Part shown: piece by piece, positions 22,189 through 33,970 of the stretch | Layout: every line of letters begins with the position of its first letter | How positions within the stretch are numbered: position 1 is the first letter of the stretch | Assembly: GCA_001600555.1 (NCBI GenBank) | Contig: BCKH01000002.1 | Location: 3,761,964-3,825,963 of the forward strand | Direction of reading: 5' to 3' | DNA from: Albophoma yamanashiensis | Taxonomy: Eukaryota; Ascomycota; Sordariomycetes; Hypocreales; Ophiocordycipitaceae | Length of the DNA stretch: 64,000 bases | Position numbers and translations under genes: made by a program | Notes under the pieces: model-generated | The model's database searches: none | Seen by the model: only the letters and a program-made list of their open reading frames with translations | What the model was told of the DNA's origin: nothing

Positions 22189-24420
22189 ATGCCCATCCGC
22201 GTGAGATCCAAGGCGCAGCCGGCGCGAGAGCTGAGCCCAGTGTCCGCGAGACTCGACTTCGACCTCCCCGACATTGCCGAGGACGATTCGTTCCGACAGG
22301 TTGTGAGGAAGCTCTCCTTGTACGTACCACGGCCCACCAACAGCTGCAGTGTAGCTCGAGACGCCACGCGACATCGATTCTAACGGATGTTGCCGTCTCA
22401 CAGCTACTTTGCAGACGCCATCGAGCTACCGAGTACCTTTGAGCAGCTTCGGACGACTGCCGCCGGCAATTGCCTTCGCGTGCTTGTCAACCACCTCCAG
22501 GAGACATGCACTAACCCCTCCATCGTCAATGCGCTCCTGTACGTCCCCGTGGCATCGCCTGAGTGGGCCGCTGTTCGCTGATTAGTTTGGGCAGGGCGCT
22601 CAAGTGGCACTACGCTGCCGACCACGAGCAATCGGGATTGAGCGAGACCAGATCCAATGCCTGCGAGATTGCCGCCTGGCGCTTCCTCAGCCGCCTTTCC
22701 GAGCGCGAGGTCATGAACTTTTGCCTATACGAGATCCCCGATGTCAGGGATGCTATAGCCGAGCTCCGCGACGAATCCTACGACCAAGAGGCTGCCGAGA
22801 GAACTCCCTTGCTGCCTCGCATCCTGCCAAGCTCCAACGATGACCCGATAGCTGTGCCTGTTGGTAGTTCTTCCAAAAAGGCAAACCTGCTGAGCGCCGT
22901 CTCCCGCCTCACCAACGCCAGCGAGGACGTAAGCGAGGAACGAGACCCGACTCTTGCGTTCAAGGGCCTCAACGCCTTGGAAATCGCAGCCATAGCGAAC
23001 GCGAAGCGCTTCCTCAGTCAACATGTCGTGCAGAAGATCATCAGCGGCATCTGGAACGGCGACATTGTCTTCTGGGACAGCTTGTCGGTGCACGCCACAA
23101 AGAAGCATCGGTTCTACAACCCGCAGACGTCAGACCCGTACTCTCGATTGCGCGTTCCGAAATACCTGAAAAGCTGGGAGGTGCTCTTCTTCGCCGTATT
23201 TCTCTGTTTGTACTATGCTGTCCTTCTCGTTCGAGACGAGAGCCGTATCACGACAACCGAAATTATCCTGTTCGTCTGGATTGCGGCTTTCTTCTACGAC
23301 GAGCTGAGCGAATGGATAGACGCTGGGTCCATATTCTATGCGACTGACATCTGGAACTTGTTTGATATGATCATGATCCTCATTGGCTTCGTGTTCGCAG
23401 TTCTACGTGAGTTGTCGCCGCTTCTGCCATCGCTCAACGTACTGATCAGAAATCCCAGGAATCATCGGCATAACTCAGCATAACACCAGGATGAACGACC
23501 TGGCCTTTGACGTGCTCTCGCTTGAGGCGCTGTTTATGATGCCGCGCATCTGCTCCATTCTGAGCCTGAGCCCGTACTGGGGCACTTTGATACCTTGCTT
23601 AAAGGAGATGGGCAAGGACTTCATCAAATTCATGGTTCTCGTCGTCATCATCTACTTCGGGTTCCTGACGACCTTTTCGCTAGTTGGCCGCGACACCTTT
23701 GATCTTTCCAGGATGACAGGGATCCTCACCAAGATCTTCTTCGGGTCGAGCTACGTGGGCTTCGAAGTCATGCACCAGATCGATCCCATCTTCGGCCCGC
23801 CGCTGATGATCATCTTCATTACTCTTACGTCCATCCTTCTGACTGGATCCCTGACCGGTATGCTGTCCAACAGCTTTTCTCGGGTCATAACGCACGCAAG
23901 GGAGGAATACCTCTACGTGTACAGCGTCTACGTACTGGAGGCGTCCACGAGCAATCGCCTCACGCATTTCTACCCTCCCTTCAACCTCGTTGCGCTTCTC
24001 ATCTTTCGCCCGCTGCGGCTCGTGTTCCGCAACGACACACGGTTTCGCGCCGGCCGCATCATGCTCCTCAGAATCACCCACGCCCCGATTGTGTGGGCAA
24101 TTCAGCTCTACGAGCTTATCCGCAGCAAGGTCGACAACAAGTACGCCGGCCTGAAGGGCCCCGATAACTCGAGGCGAAGGAACCGCCGGCCGGAGGTATC
24201 ACATATAAGGCCGTCATCGGGCCACTATCGGCAGCAATGGCCAGATCACGGCCAGGGGAATCTACTTCGTCCAGACAAGGCAGACGTTGACGACATGGAT
24301 GCGCCTACGGCTGTGGAGGTTCAGATTGACGAGCTGAACCGCAAGATTGACAGGCTCACGTCTGTCATCATGGCCATGCAGGAGAAGCAGCCCAGCAATA
24401 AATCGCCAGACTCGTCGTGA
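22189..24420 (+). CDS. YVC1: vacuolar TRP-like cation channel YVC1
   Basis: Homologue of the yeast vacuolar Ca2+-release channel. Exons 22189-22319, 22404-22538, 22595-23406 and 23459-24420 join in phase to 679 aa (yeast Yvc1 is about 675). The true ATG is MPIRVRSK; the frame is open a little further upstream without an ATG. The cytosolic N-terminal domain holds the family stretches NCLRVLV, ALKWHYAADHE, AAWRFLSRLSEREVMNFCLY. The membrane core begins about residue 310 (VLFFAVFLCLYYAVLLV) and includes FYATDIWNLFDMIMILIGF, the pore-side FFGSSYVGFE and GSLTGMLSNSF after the last helix. A C-terminal coiled-coil-like VEVQIDELNRKIDRLTSVI closes the protein. It is expected in the vacuole membrane. 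Confidence 0.94.
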
Positions 24421-25130
24421 ATTCGACTCGCCATGGCTCGGCATCAACCTCGGAGTATAGGTTCTTATGACTCGTTCTGAAGCGGCATGGTTAAGGTGTT
24501 CGTGATACTGTTTGTGCAGTGTGGGGGAGCAACAGAAGTTGGGGAGGCGCCGCGGCAAGCCGGCACTGGAGGAAGGCGGAAGCATTGATATCGCTGCGTT
24601 TATCTTAGCATCGCAACTGGCGTCGTTTTAAGCTTCCTGTTTGCATCGATGGAATCAAGAGCGCGACCCATGGCTCACCTCATGGCGCAACTATCCCGCG
24701 GCTGCACTACTTACCGACTCGTGTGAAATATCCCACCGCTTCTTCATGAATTCCTCTCGGGTGTAGGACAAGAGCGCTCGGATTCGTTGTATTCCCCTCA
24801 TGATTCTTCGCGTCTCCGTGCAGCGCGTGCAGCGATATGCGAGAAGGCATAGGGCATGAAACTTTTGTCGTAGAGAGAGATATTTGCCAAGATCAATACG
24901 ATGGTGACTAGCTATTGCTCTGGTAGAACATTGGTGTTGACTCGTAACGTCGGGAAACGCCATTGGTTGAGTGGCGGCAATAGCCTATTGCAAGAACCCC
25001 GCCTAAGAACGCCCTCCTCATTTCACTTGAGCGCATCGCCTGGTTTATTCTGATATGTTAGTAACAGACCGACTTGACCCGCAAACCTGCCTTTAAAGAA
25101 CGATTGTAGCAGACCACTGTGCTCATCTCA
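24421..25130. other. intergenic
   Basis: 3' flank of YVC1 and promoter side of the amidase. A 90-residue minus-strand ORF (24691-24963) lacks support from family motifs. Confidence 0.5.
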
Positions 25131-26936
25131 ATGGCACAACCCCTCCCAGACCCGGACCCGGACGTGAAGCGGCGGCTCGAACGCGTCGAGAATGACGAGC
25201 CCAGTGAGCATCTCGCTCGGGAGGAGCTCCTCTCCGGGGCTACGCCATTCCCGTCCAAGCCCGGGAAGCTGCACTGCCTTACTGCGACGGAGATTCGCGA
25301 GCTGATTTGCAGCGACCAAGTCACCGTGGAGGAGTACGCCCGAGCCTTGATTGAACGCTACGAGGCTCGCGACGTTGAGGTTCACGCCTGGGCTCACTAC
25401 GATAAGGAGTACATCCTTGCCCAAGCCAGGAGGTTAGATGCCCTGGCCGCTGCCGAGAGAGGGCCGCTGCACGGAGTTGCGGTCGGAATCAAGGACATCT
25501 TTCTCACCAAAGGTACTACGCGAGACCTCTTTGATGTTGTTCGTCAAGCTGCCACAGCTAATCAAACCCAGATATGCCCACAGTCTACTACTCTAGCATT
25601 CATGAGAACGACGGAAACGCAGCTGCCGACTCTGCAGCGGTATCCATCCTCGGAACTGCGGGTGCCCTCATAATGGGGAAGACCCAGACAACGGAATTCG
25701 CGGCCACGACGGAGGGCGGCCCGTGTCGCAACCCGCGAGACGTTCAACATACCCCTGGCGGTTCGTCGTCGGGCTCCGCAGCGGCCGTGAGCGATTTCCA
25801 AGTCCCGATTGCGCTTGGAACTCAGACTATCGGTAGCATCGTACGTCCGGGCTCATATACCGGCACGTACGCATTCAAGGTGAGAGAACTGTACTCGAGC
25901 GTATTTCTTGACAGTGCAGTGCGGTTGACCGAGACAACATAGCCGACGTGGGGTGTCATATCAACCGAGGGCGTTGGGCGATATGCCGTCAGCTTTGACA
26001 CTGTTGGCTTTTTCGCCAGGTCAGTTGATGACCTTGATTTGCTCGCGGAGGTTTTTCGTTTGGACCTCGACTTTACTACACCCCGCAAGAAGAACTTCGC
26101 CCTCAGAGGAGCCAAGATAGCCCTCATCAAGACGCATGTATGGCATGATGCTCAGAAAGATGTCCAAGTGGCGTGGGAGGAGGCTCGAGCGTGCTTGAGT
26201 CAGGCAGGAGCTGAGCTCGAGGATATCGACCTTCCAAAGAGCTTTTCTGACTGCCACCATTGGCACGAAGTTATCGCGGCCAGTGAAGCAAAAAGCGCTT
26301 TTCTTTCCAGTAAGTCTGCATCTGAATTTCAGGCTTGCAATTCTCGGAAGACTTGTTCTCGATTGCACGGTGTTTCAACAGACTCGTGGCATGCATCAGA
26401 GTCGTCAAAACCCGCATGTCGCTTGCTGACCCTGCCATGAAGAACATCGACAATCGTCCGAGCTCCATGACTCTCTGAAAGCCTTTGTACTGAACAATGC
26501 GCACTCCCCAAGTGAGATTCTCGCTGCCTACGATGAACTGGCCCGACTGCGACCTCAATGGGACGAGATTGCCAGCAGATACGATGCTGTAATCACACCG
26601 AGTACCACGGGTGAGGCTCCCCGAGGACTGCAGTACACTGGAAGTTCGGTAAGTGGCTTTTCTAACCTTCGAGATTGTACTTTGTATGCTGCGATTGTGG
26701 CTCGCCTACAGATATGGTAGCCGATCGCATTCCTGGTATCTGTGTGCTGATGTATTAGACAGACGTTCAACGCCATGTGGACTGCCCTCCATGCGCCTTG
26801 TCTGAATGTTCCCGGGTTCCTCGGGTCCCTGGGTCTCCCTGTTGGTCTCACTGTCGTTGGTGGTCGGCTCAGAGATATCGACGTGCTCGCAGCGGGCAAA
26901 GCCATCGGGAAGGTTTTTGCGCAAAGGGGCGGCTGA
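25131..26936 (+). CDS. amidase-signature hydrolase
   Basis: Serine amidase of the AS superfamily that hydrolyses small amides; substrate unknown. Exons 25131-25512, 25572-25879, 25943-26309, 26443-26648 and 26763-26936 give 478 aa. The catalytic elements are complete: Lys121 in VGIKDIF, the serine-rich TPGGSSSGSAAAVS loop, and GTQTIGSIVRPGSYTGTYAFKPTWG. The C-terminal part has ITPSTTGEAP, FNAMWTALHAPCLNVPGF and GLPVGLTVV. Intron 4 is the weak point: it needs an AAG acceptor at 26442 with a CTGAC branch just before it; the other frames there hit stops. No secretion signal. Probably intact, but the join near 26309/26443 deserves transcript evidence. Confidence 0.87.
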
Positions 26937-27239
26937 CCGGCGCAGCGCAGAGGCAGCGCACGAAGAGTCGTTGGTCGAGACTTTCTTAAAGCATAGAGCA
27001 CCTGCAATTGGCAGGAGAAATTCGCGAATCTGTGCCTCTGCGAGTGCATTTCATTGACACGACAAAATTGCTGCTCCGCGTCTCGTGCATGCGCAGAATA
27101 GGCGAGCAGTCAAGTGACTCCAATTGCGGAAGGTTCCAAAGGCGCGTGGCTGAAGCCACCCGACGCCGCGAAGCCACCCATCCTGATATTTTAACTCGCG
27201 AGACTAGCTCAGGCACCGCTGCTTGTTTGCCAGCGACCG

Positions 27240-27266
27240 CACACACACACACACACACACACACAC
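27240..27266. repeat. (CA)n microsatellite
   Basis: Uninterrupted CA dinucleotide run of about 13 units. Confidence 0.95.
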
Positions 27267-27975
27267 TGCCAATGAATGATCGTCCCCTGCCCTGGCGTGC
27301 TCGGGCCAGGGTAGTATTTCGCGTCTCAACTTCTGTGCTCTTTACGAGTACGTCACGAGGGTGTTGCGCCTTGTTGAACTGCAGCGCTGCATTTTCTTCA
27401 ACTGTTCCGAGGACGTGCTCCACGCGCTGGCCGCCTTTACGCTTCCGACGGGCCTCGCCATTTACTGCGCCCGTGTCGGGAATCTTGGAAGCCTTTGCCC
27501 CTAAGCGATAAGAAGCGCCAACGGACAGGGGTGCATCAGCCAGCCGAATGGGTTCCTTTAACTCCAACGAGCAGGTCATTTGGGCCGTCCACTCTCTCGA
27601 TGCTACCCCTTTCCCGCCATGCATGTACCTGCCTAATGCTGCTGAGGGGCCTGGCTTCTGCATGCACGATGCAACCAATGGTCCGATGGTTTCTGCATCT
27701 GACACCATGGAAGGGTTCCACCGCAGCCGCTGTGTCCTGGCTGCTACCCCGGGTTTCCTACCATCGGCCTTTGCCGAACGATCCCGGTGCCGGCTGTTCG
27801 GCAGGATGCATTCCTCGACTTCTATTACATCCTCGGGAACTTTGGAAATCAGCTTCGAGACTCCGGATATTCGGCAGAGTCAGTGAAGAAGACGCATGGA
27901 TCTTCAGCTGGAGCGCGCCCGCGCGTATGCGACGGGCTTGCAAAGGACGCCGAACCGTCATGGACTTCGCGTAGA

Positions 27976-27981
27976 TATAAA
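27976..27981 (+). promoter_or_regulatory. TATA-like box of the sedolisin gene
   Basis: TATAAA in GATATAAAGCG, 91 bp before the sedolisin ATG, a normal distance for a fungal TATA element with a short leader. Confidence 0.45.
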
Positions 27982-28071
27982 GCGAACCTGCCCGGAGGTC
28001 TCCGGTTCCAGATCCCCTGGATCGCTCAGGGTGTTCTTGCGATTCGCCTTGGGAAGGATAATCCAGAGACA

Positions 28072-30117
28072 ATGGTTGGCCACTCCTTGGGACCAGTTCT
28101 GGCTCTCGCAGCAGGGCTTGCTTTGACGGTCTTGCCTGCGTCGGCTCTACCGTCGAGCAACTATGTCCTCCATGAGACGAGGGGCCCGACTGCCACGGGG
28201 CAGAACAATGGCCCTCGTAACTGGAAGCGTGGAAATCGCCTCGACCCCAATTCCATTGTCCCGCTCCGCATCGGCTTGACGCAGAACAACCTCCATGCCG
28301 GCCACGAGAGGCTGATGGAAGTGGCCGACCCCTCCTCAGAGCGTTTTGGCAAGCACCTCACGGAGGCTGAAGTCCATGAGCTTTTCGCTCCCACAGACGA
28401 GACCTTCTCCGAGGTCCACTCGTGGCTGGTCAGCGTGGGCATCAACGAGACCGACATTCGACAGTACCACAACAAGGGCTGGCTGGCGGTTGACCTCCCC
28501 GTGTCCAAGGTTGAGAGCATGTTCCACACTCAATACCACGAGCATGAGAACGACGGCGTTCTCAAGGTTGGCTGCGACCAATACCATGTTCCGAACCACT
28601 TGTCGAGGCACATTGATTACATTGTGCCAGGCGTCAAGCTGTCACCGCCCTTGGTCAAGAGATCTCTGTCGAAACGAAATGCGGTCGAGAGCCATCGACA
28701 AAACTTCGTGCCCAAGAAGGTGACTCCCGAGAGGTCTCATGGAAAGAAGCCTCCGCACCACCCTAGCTTGCCCGATGAGCTCCAAGACTGTGCTCGCAAC
28801 TTCACGGCCGTCTGCTACCGTGCGCTGTACGACATTCCTCTGTTCAACTTTCCCGTTGAGGGCCACGAACCTGCTGTGTTCGAGTCTGGAGACACCTACT
28901 CTCAGGACGACCTGGATGCTTATTACAGCAAGTATGTCCCCTACATTGACAACGGAACGCACCCTACGCTGCAGTCCGTGGATGGTGCCGACGCTCCCGT
29001 GGATCAAATGTCGCCATACAATACCGGCGAGTCGGAAATTGATATCGACATCATCCAGACCCTCATCTACCCTCAGTCCATGGTTCTGTACCAGGTGGAT
29101 GACCGCCTGTACACTACTGCAAACAACATCTCTGGCTACCTCAACACCTTCCTCGACGCATTGGACGGGTCCTACTGCCATTCCACGGCATTCGGCATCA
29201 CTGGCGACAGCCCTGGAATTGATCCCACCTACCCGGATACGCGACCTGGCGGATATAACAAGCCAGAAATGTGCGGCACGTACAAGCCCACAAAGGTCAT
29301 TTCCATCTCCTATGGTGAGAGCGAGCTGGACACGCCCAAGAACTACCTCCTCCGTCAGTGCAACGAGTTCTTGAAGCTGGGTTTGCAGGGCACCACTGTC
29401 CTCATCTCTTCCGGTGACTACGGCGTCGGCAATGGCCCGGCCGGGAATGACACCTGCCTCAACGGCTCCGGCCAGATCCAAACCATCTACAACCCAAGCA
29501 ACCCCGTCGCATGCCCGTATCTCACCACTGTGGGCGGCACTCAGCTCCAGCCCGGGACGACCGTCCTGGACGCAGAGAGCGCCATGCAGACAGACCTGGG
29601 GCCTGGCAGTGAACTCTTCGCCAGCAGCGGCGGCTTCTCCAACTACTTCCCAGTTCCGGATTACCAGAAGTCGGCTGTGAAGCACTATTTTGCGAAGCAC
29701 GACCCCGGTCACCCATACTACGTCGCCAACGCCAACGCCAGCAATATCGGCGAGAATGGCGGCATTTACAACCGCGCGGGTAGAGGCATTCCTGACGTGT
29801 CGGCCAACGGCGCCAACTTCCGCGCCTTCACCCAAGGTAAAGACTCTCACTGGTTCGGCACCAGCCTGTCGGCGCCGCTCTGGGCTTCGGTCATCACCCT
29901 CATCAACCAAGAGCGTGCCTTGTTCGGAAAAGGGCCCGTGGGATTCATCAACCCCGTGCTCTACAGGAACACGGACGCGCTCACGGATATTAAGAACGGC
30001 TCCAACCCCAACTGTGGCTCCAGCGGCTTTACTGCTGTGGAGGGCTGGGATCCGGTCACGGGATTGGGAACACCCAAGTATCCGGAGCTGCTGAGAGTCT
30101 GGCTCGAGCTTCCCTAA
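28072..30117 (+). CDS. secreted sedolisin (S53 tripeptidyl-peptidase)
   Basis: Acid serine-carboxyl protease that removes tripeptides from proteins outside the cell. Single exon, 681 aa. I start at MVGHSLGPVLALAAGLAL, a clear signal peptide; the 95 codons upstream are open but not protein-like. An S53 prodomain (about 40-215) contains KHLTEAEVHELFAP and is followed by a basic linker (KRSLSKR) suited to processing. Catalytic residues are all present: Glu320 and Asp324 in GESEIDID, the SGDYGVGNG oxyanion aspartate, and Ser598 in GTSLSAP. The calcium-site end (NPVLYRN, then GWDPVTGLGTPKYPEL) is intact. Many NxT/S sites. It is likely induced under protein-feeding conditions, which is an inference from the family. 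Confidence 0.95.
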   Translation: MVGHSLGPVLALAAGLALTVLPASALPSSNYVLHETRGPTATGQNNGPRNWKRGNRLDPNSIVPLRIGLTQNNLHAGHERLMEVADPSSERFGKHLTEAEVHELFAPTDETFSEVHSWLVSVGINETDIRQYHNKGWLAVDLPVSKVESMFHTQYHEHENDGVLKVGCDQYHVPNHLSRHIDYIVPGVKLSPPLVKRSLSKRNAVESHRQNFVPKKVTPERSHGKKPPHHPSLPDELQDCARNFTAVCYRALYDIPLFNFPVEGHEPAVFESGDTYSQDDLDAYYSKYVPYIDNGTHPTLQSVDGADAPVDQMSPYNTGESEIDIDIIQTLIYPQSMVLYQVDDRLYTTANNISGYLNTFLDALDGSYCHSTAFGITGDSPGIDPTYPDTRPGGYNKPEMCGTYKPTKVISISYGESELDTPKNYLLRQCNEFLKLGLQGTTVLISSGDYGVGNGPAGNDTCLNGSGQIQTIYNPSNPVACPYLTTVGGTQLQPGTTVLDAESAMQTDLGPGSELFASSGGFSNYFPVPDYQKSAVKHYFAKHDPGHPYYVANANASNIGENGGIYNRAGRGIPDVSANGANFRAFTQGKDSHWFGTSLSAPLWASVITLINQERALFGKGPVGFINPVLYRNTDALTDIKNGSNPNCGSSGFTAVEGWDPVTGLGTPKYPELLRVWLELP

Positions 30118-30927
30118 AGAGGACAGGCTGTGGCTGAGTATTGAAAGCGTCAGTACACACGTTGATTGCAGTAGTTTACTAGTCGTCAAAAGATAATAAA
30201 GGCGAAAACAATTGGCCATCAAGCAGTGGGTTGATCTTAATCCCCAGTATTCGTCTGACTTCACAATCGATGCAATCAACGTTGCCAAAATGCGTGATCC
30301 TTGTCAAGTGGTGCAGTCGGTGGTCATGCAGGCCCCTGTCAGTTGACAACAAGAGTGCAGCGTACCAAATTTCCGACAGCCCTTGACCTTGAACCTGCTG
30401 CAAGGAGACCTCTTGGGCTCGGTAGTCACACCACGTTCTCCATTCGCATAATGCCGCTCTCGTAAACGTCCATGGCCTTGTTTCTCGATGTATCTACATG
30501 CATCATCATCGTGGAACTAGAAATAACGACCGGCACGAACTAAGATGAATATCTGCGGTTCGCCATCCGCAGACATCTTCGAGACATCACTTAGAGTCGT
30601 CGGCCAGCCAACTTTGAGCGGCATGTGCATTCCTGCGCGGGCAGGATGGTGGACAATTGCAGCCGGCCATTGAACAGTCTTGGAGGGTAGGAATGGACCA
30701 CCATCGGTGCTCAGCTCCGCTTCCCACGTGCGGGTGCCCACGAATACCGTTGAAGCCGTCCAGAGGCTCGCATTTAAGGCGCTCCATTGTACTCTTGGGA
30801 CATGGAGAGGTACAAAATCCCTTGGTCTGCCTGGCCAGGAAGTCGCAATCTGCCCAGATGCCAGTCTTCAATGTCCAGGGACGTAGACACTCGATGGCCA
30901 AGTCCCGCGAGGACTAGCTCCCCCGGA
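30118..30927. other. intergenic
   Basis: 3' flank of the sedolisin and promoter of the phosphoesterase. Nothing recognised. Confidence 0.5.
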
Positions 30928-32288
30928 ATGATGCTGACCTTGGCTGTGCTTTCGGCCTTCGTGGCGGTGTCTGTGCAGGCGCCGCCGCCGTTGGTGGTGC
31001 AGACTCCCGGCGAATGTGACATTTCCGGCCGCGGCTCGCGCCCTCTAACATTCAGCGAGAATGGGACTTTCCAGATCTCCATCTTCAATGATCCTCATTT
31101 TGGGGAAAGTAAGCATTTGGTGGAGAGGCATCCTTGCAGCATTTGCACAAACCAGGTGGTTAACCGCAGCTAGACGCTTGGGATTCTTGGGGACCCCAGC
31201 AGGACATCAATACTGTCAAGGTCATCAACGGGGTTTTGGACCGAGAGCGGCCAGACCTAGTCGTTCTCAATGGCGACCTCATTACCGGCGAAAATTCATT
31301 CTTGGAGAACAGCACAGTATATATTGACCAGATGGTCTGGCCAATGGTTCAGCGTGGCCTTCCCTTTGCCTCGACATATGGGAATCACGACCACGACTTC
31401 AACATCTCGGGCGAAGCAATCTTGGCTCGGGAGAAGCTCTGGCCCAATTCCCGTACTCGCAGCATGGTCCCGGGCTCGGAAGCTGGGGTCTCTAACTACT
31501 ATCTTCCCGTCTACCCACCCGAGTGCGATTCGTGCGGCTGCGCGCCAGAGATGATTCTCTGGTTCTTTGACAGCCGCGGTGGATTCCGCTTCCAAGAGCG
31601 CAATAATGACGGCACTCGCAGGGGCCAGCCGGACTGGGTGGACATAAGCGTCGTTGAGTGGTTTCAAGCGACCAATGCGCGGATCACGAGGCACTTTGGC
31701 AACACGATTCCCTCATTCGCCTTCGTTCACATCCCGACAAACGCATCGTTGGCGATGCAGACAGAGCACGGCCGAGACAGCATTGACCCAAACCTTGCGC
31801 CGGGCATCAATGATGATTATCCACTGGCGCAACAGGCGCAGGGGTATTGCCGCGACGGGCGGAACGACGGCTCGTGTAGTTATGGAGGCCAAGACGTGCC
31901 GTTCATGGAGGCCCTCGTGTCTACTCCAGGGGTGATTGGCGTCTTCTCAGGCCACGACCACGGCAACACCTGGTGCTACAAATGGGACCACCTCGTGCAG
32001 GGAATGACGGTCGCGGGCAACGGCATCAACCTCTGCTTCGGACAGCACTCCGGCTACGGCGGCTACGGCCACTGGATCCGCGGATCGCGGCAACTAAGCG
32101 TCTCGCGAGAGGCGTTGAAGGAGAGGTGGGAGGCTGAGACGTGGATTCGATTGGAGAGCGGTGACGTTGTCGGGTCCGTGAATCTGAACGCTACGTACGG
32201 GAGGGACTGGTACCCGGCAACCCCCAACGACAAGACATATTGTCCCACGTGTAATTATAGTGTCGTTACCCCGGGACCGCCGAATTAG
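30928..32288 (+). CDS. secreted calcineurin-like metallophosphoesterase (DCR2/PAP-like)
   Basis: Two-metal phosphoesterase. Exons 30928-31108 and 31174-32288 join (phase 1, GTAAGC donor, GCTAG acceptor) to 431 aa. Signal peptide MMLTLAVLSAFVAVSVQA supports secretion, and the frame upstream of this ATG is accidental. Metal-ligand motifs in order: Asp55 and His57 in FNDPHFGE, GD at 94-95 in LNGDLITGE, GNHDHD, then SGHDHGN near residue 330. Six or more Asn glycosylation sites and several paired cysteines (CDSCGC, CPTC) suit an extracellular enzyme. It resembles fungal purple-acid-phosphatase/Dcr2 relatives; the substrate is not evident. Probably intact. Confidence 0.9.
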
Positions 32289-33021
32289 AGGCTGACTTGG
32301 CGTTGCATGCAGGCTGATTGACAAGAGGCGGTATTCGGACGCAGTTGCGGCGGACATGTGCATTGGCGATGTAGTGCCGATAGAAGCAAGTTGTAATGCA
32401 ACGACATGATGCATGGACATCCTGTCGCCATTCTAAGGCACGAATATGTGCTTTTTTCAAAACTGAGACCTGATTTTGTCTTCGGAACAGTAGCATTTGT
32501 GCAAAGTTTCAGGGTCGAAGGTGCACATAGATATTAGTGTTCATCGTCGCTACGCCTCCCCAAGGTTTATGACATAACAACGCCGGTCAGCGTTCATAGC
32601 AGCTATATACAGGCGCCTAAGATAACTTTCACTGCTCCTCGATGTGTTTTGCAAGCACCAATAATATAGGGGTGGCGTCGCATTCTGGCAAATGCTTCCA
32701 TCGCTGGTACCTGCCTCCTTTGTTCAGATTCTGCTATGTTCATCCAGTGTGCGATGTTGGTGATTCACTGTTTCAATCGCTGTTGTCCTATTGGTGAACT
32801 GGCTTTGTTCCTTGTATTGCCAGTTTGTTCTGTGATTAAGTGCGCCAAATTCGCACCCCGTTCATTCACAGTCGCAATCGGCAAACCCATAAAAACCCGC
32901 GCGAGCTCTATAGCCGTTTACATCGTCCTACCCTTAACTTTTACCTTTTTCCACTAGCTCCCTTGCCCTTTATATCTCTTGCCTTCTTTATTATAAATCC
33001 TAACTCTTACTTCGGCAGCAC
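32289..33021. other. intergenic edge of accessory region
   Basis: No gene seen. AT content rises toward 33,000, where transposase-like sequence starts. Confidence 0.5.
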
Positions 33022-33773
33022 GATGGCACGATCCTTAAGGGTATACATTATCGTATACGGGACAAGAGGAACGTGGGTAGACGAGTGAAGGTCTCGTGGA
33101 TCTATTTATATGGAGCAGAGCTGGAGCATAGTAACGACAAGTACTTCCTATGCGCCGATTGCCATACCAAGAAGCGGTATACTAGCCAGTTATTCGCAGC
33201 AGAATCGACGACGGCCGCAATCCAGCATCTTTTAGAGTTCCACAAGATCAAACGGCCTTCAAATTCGACCACCGATAATGATGATATCGACGCCACTAAC
33301 GCCGCAGAAGTTTTCCAGCTCATCATGCCATTTAATGAGGATGAGTACAAGCAAAAGCTCATTAACTGGGCCATCAAGCTACGCCTTAGCTACCGAGAAG
33401 TCACGGACGAGTCGACCACTGATTACCTCACATACAGCAAGCCTCCGCTCGCGCGCCTGTTGCCAACGCATTGCTTAACGCTCTCGCGATGGGTGAAGAA
33501 TTCAATGGTAGCACGCTTGCCATTTATTATCGAATTGGTGCAGTCTGTACTCAGTACTATCAACCTCTCGATCGACGGATGGCGAGCTTATATTCTCATA
33601 GAGTACATCGCTGTTTGCGGACACTTCGTCGATGGCTAAGGCCACCCTCGAACACTCCTCCTCGGCTTCCCACGACGTCATGGCGGTCACACTGGCGACG
33701 ACCTCGCAGCACTAGTAAAGCTAGTAATTCTATATACGGCATCGGCGAGAAGCTCGGCTCCTTCGCCATGAGC
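33022..33773 (+). pseudogene. truncated hAT-family transposase fragment
   Basis: The frame from 33022 to 33639 encodes a BED-like zinc finger start (WIYLYG, FLCADCHTKK with a following HLLEFHK pair) and the hAT-type stretch INLSIDGWRAYILIEYIAVCGHFVD, comparable to the IHLSFDLWTS...LGVVAHF region of fungal hAT transposases. It has no good ATG, stops at 33637, and the next conserved pieces continue in other frames: a GGHTGDDLAAL stretch after a frame change, and YGIGEKLGSFAM in a third frame up to 33773. The catalytic core and dimerisation domain are absent. It is therefore a 5' fragment, broken by frameshifts and truncated exactly where the CFEM gene's 51-bp repeats begin. No terminal inverted repeat was found. 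Confidence 0.7.
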
Positions 33774-33970
33774 TGAACCGTCTTAGTGGGATCCGGAGAG
33801 GCAGGAGCCTAGTCGTCCATGAGCTGAACCGTCTTAGTAGGACCCGGAGAGACAGGAGCCTGGTCGTCCATGAGCTGAACCGTCTTAGTAGGACCCGGAG
33901 AGGCAGGAGCCTGGTCGTCCATGAGCTGAACCGTCTTTGTGGGATCCGGAGAGGCAGGAGCCTGGGTGTT
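33767..33970. repeat. four-copy 51-bp tandem repeat
   Basis: Copies start at 33767, 33818, 33869 and 33920. On the minus strand each encodes 17 residues, QAPASPGPTKTVQLMDD with small changes. The copy at 33767-33817 differs by a CAG-to-TAG change that ends the reading frame. Confidence 0.93.

Larger units (their letters stand above)
26937..28071. other. intergenic with CA repeat and sedolisin promoter
   Basis: 1.1 kb gap. It contains the CA microsatellite and a TATA-like box listed separately. Open frames here on both strands have no recognisable content. The sedolisin frame is open upstream of its real ATG by chance. Confidence 0.5.

Noticed and set aside
24691..24963. 90-residue minus ORF with RALLSYTREEF, faintly LYR-like
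   Set aside because: The LYR motif itself is absent, and it has no arginine pattern of LYR proteins. Too weak to list.
28642..30288. 548-residue ORF antisense to the sedolisin gene
   Set aside because: It lies entirely opposite a gene with intact catalytic motifs. Its length comes from GC-biased third positions, and its residues show no family pattern.
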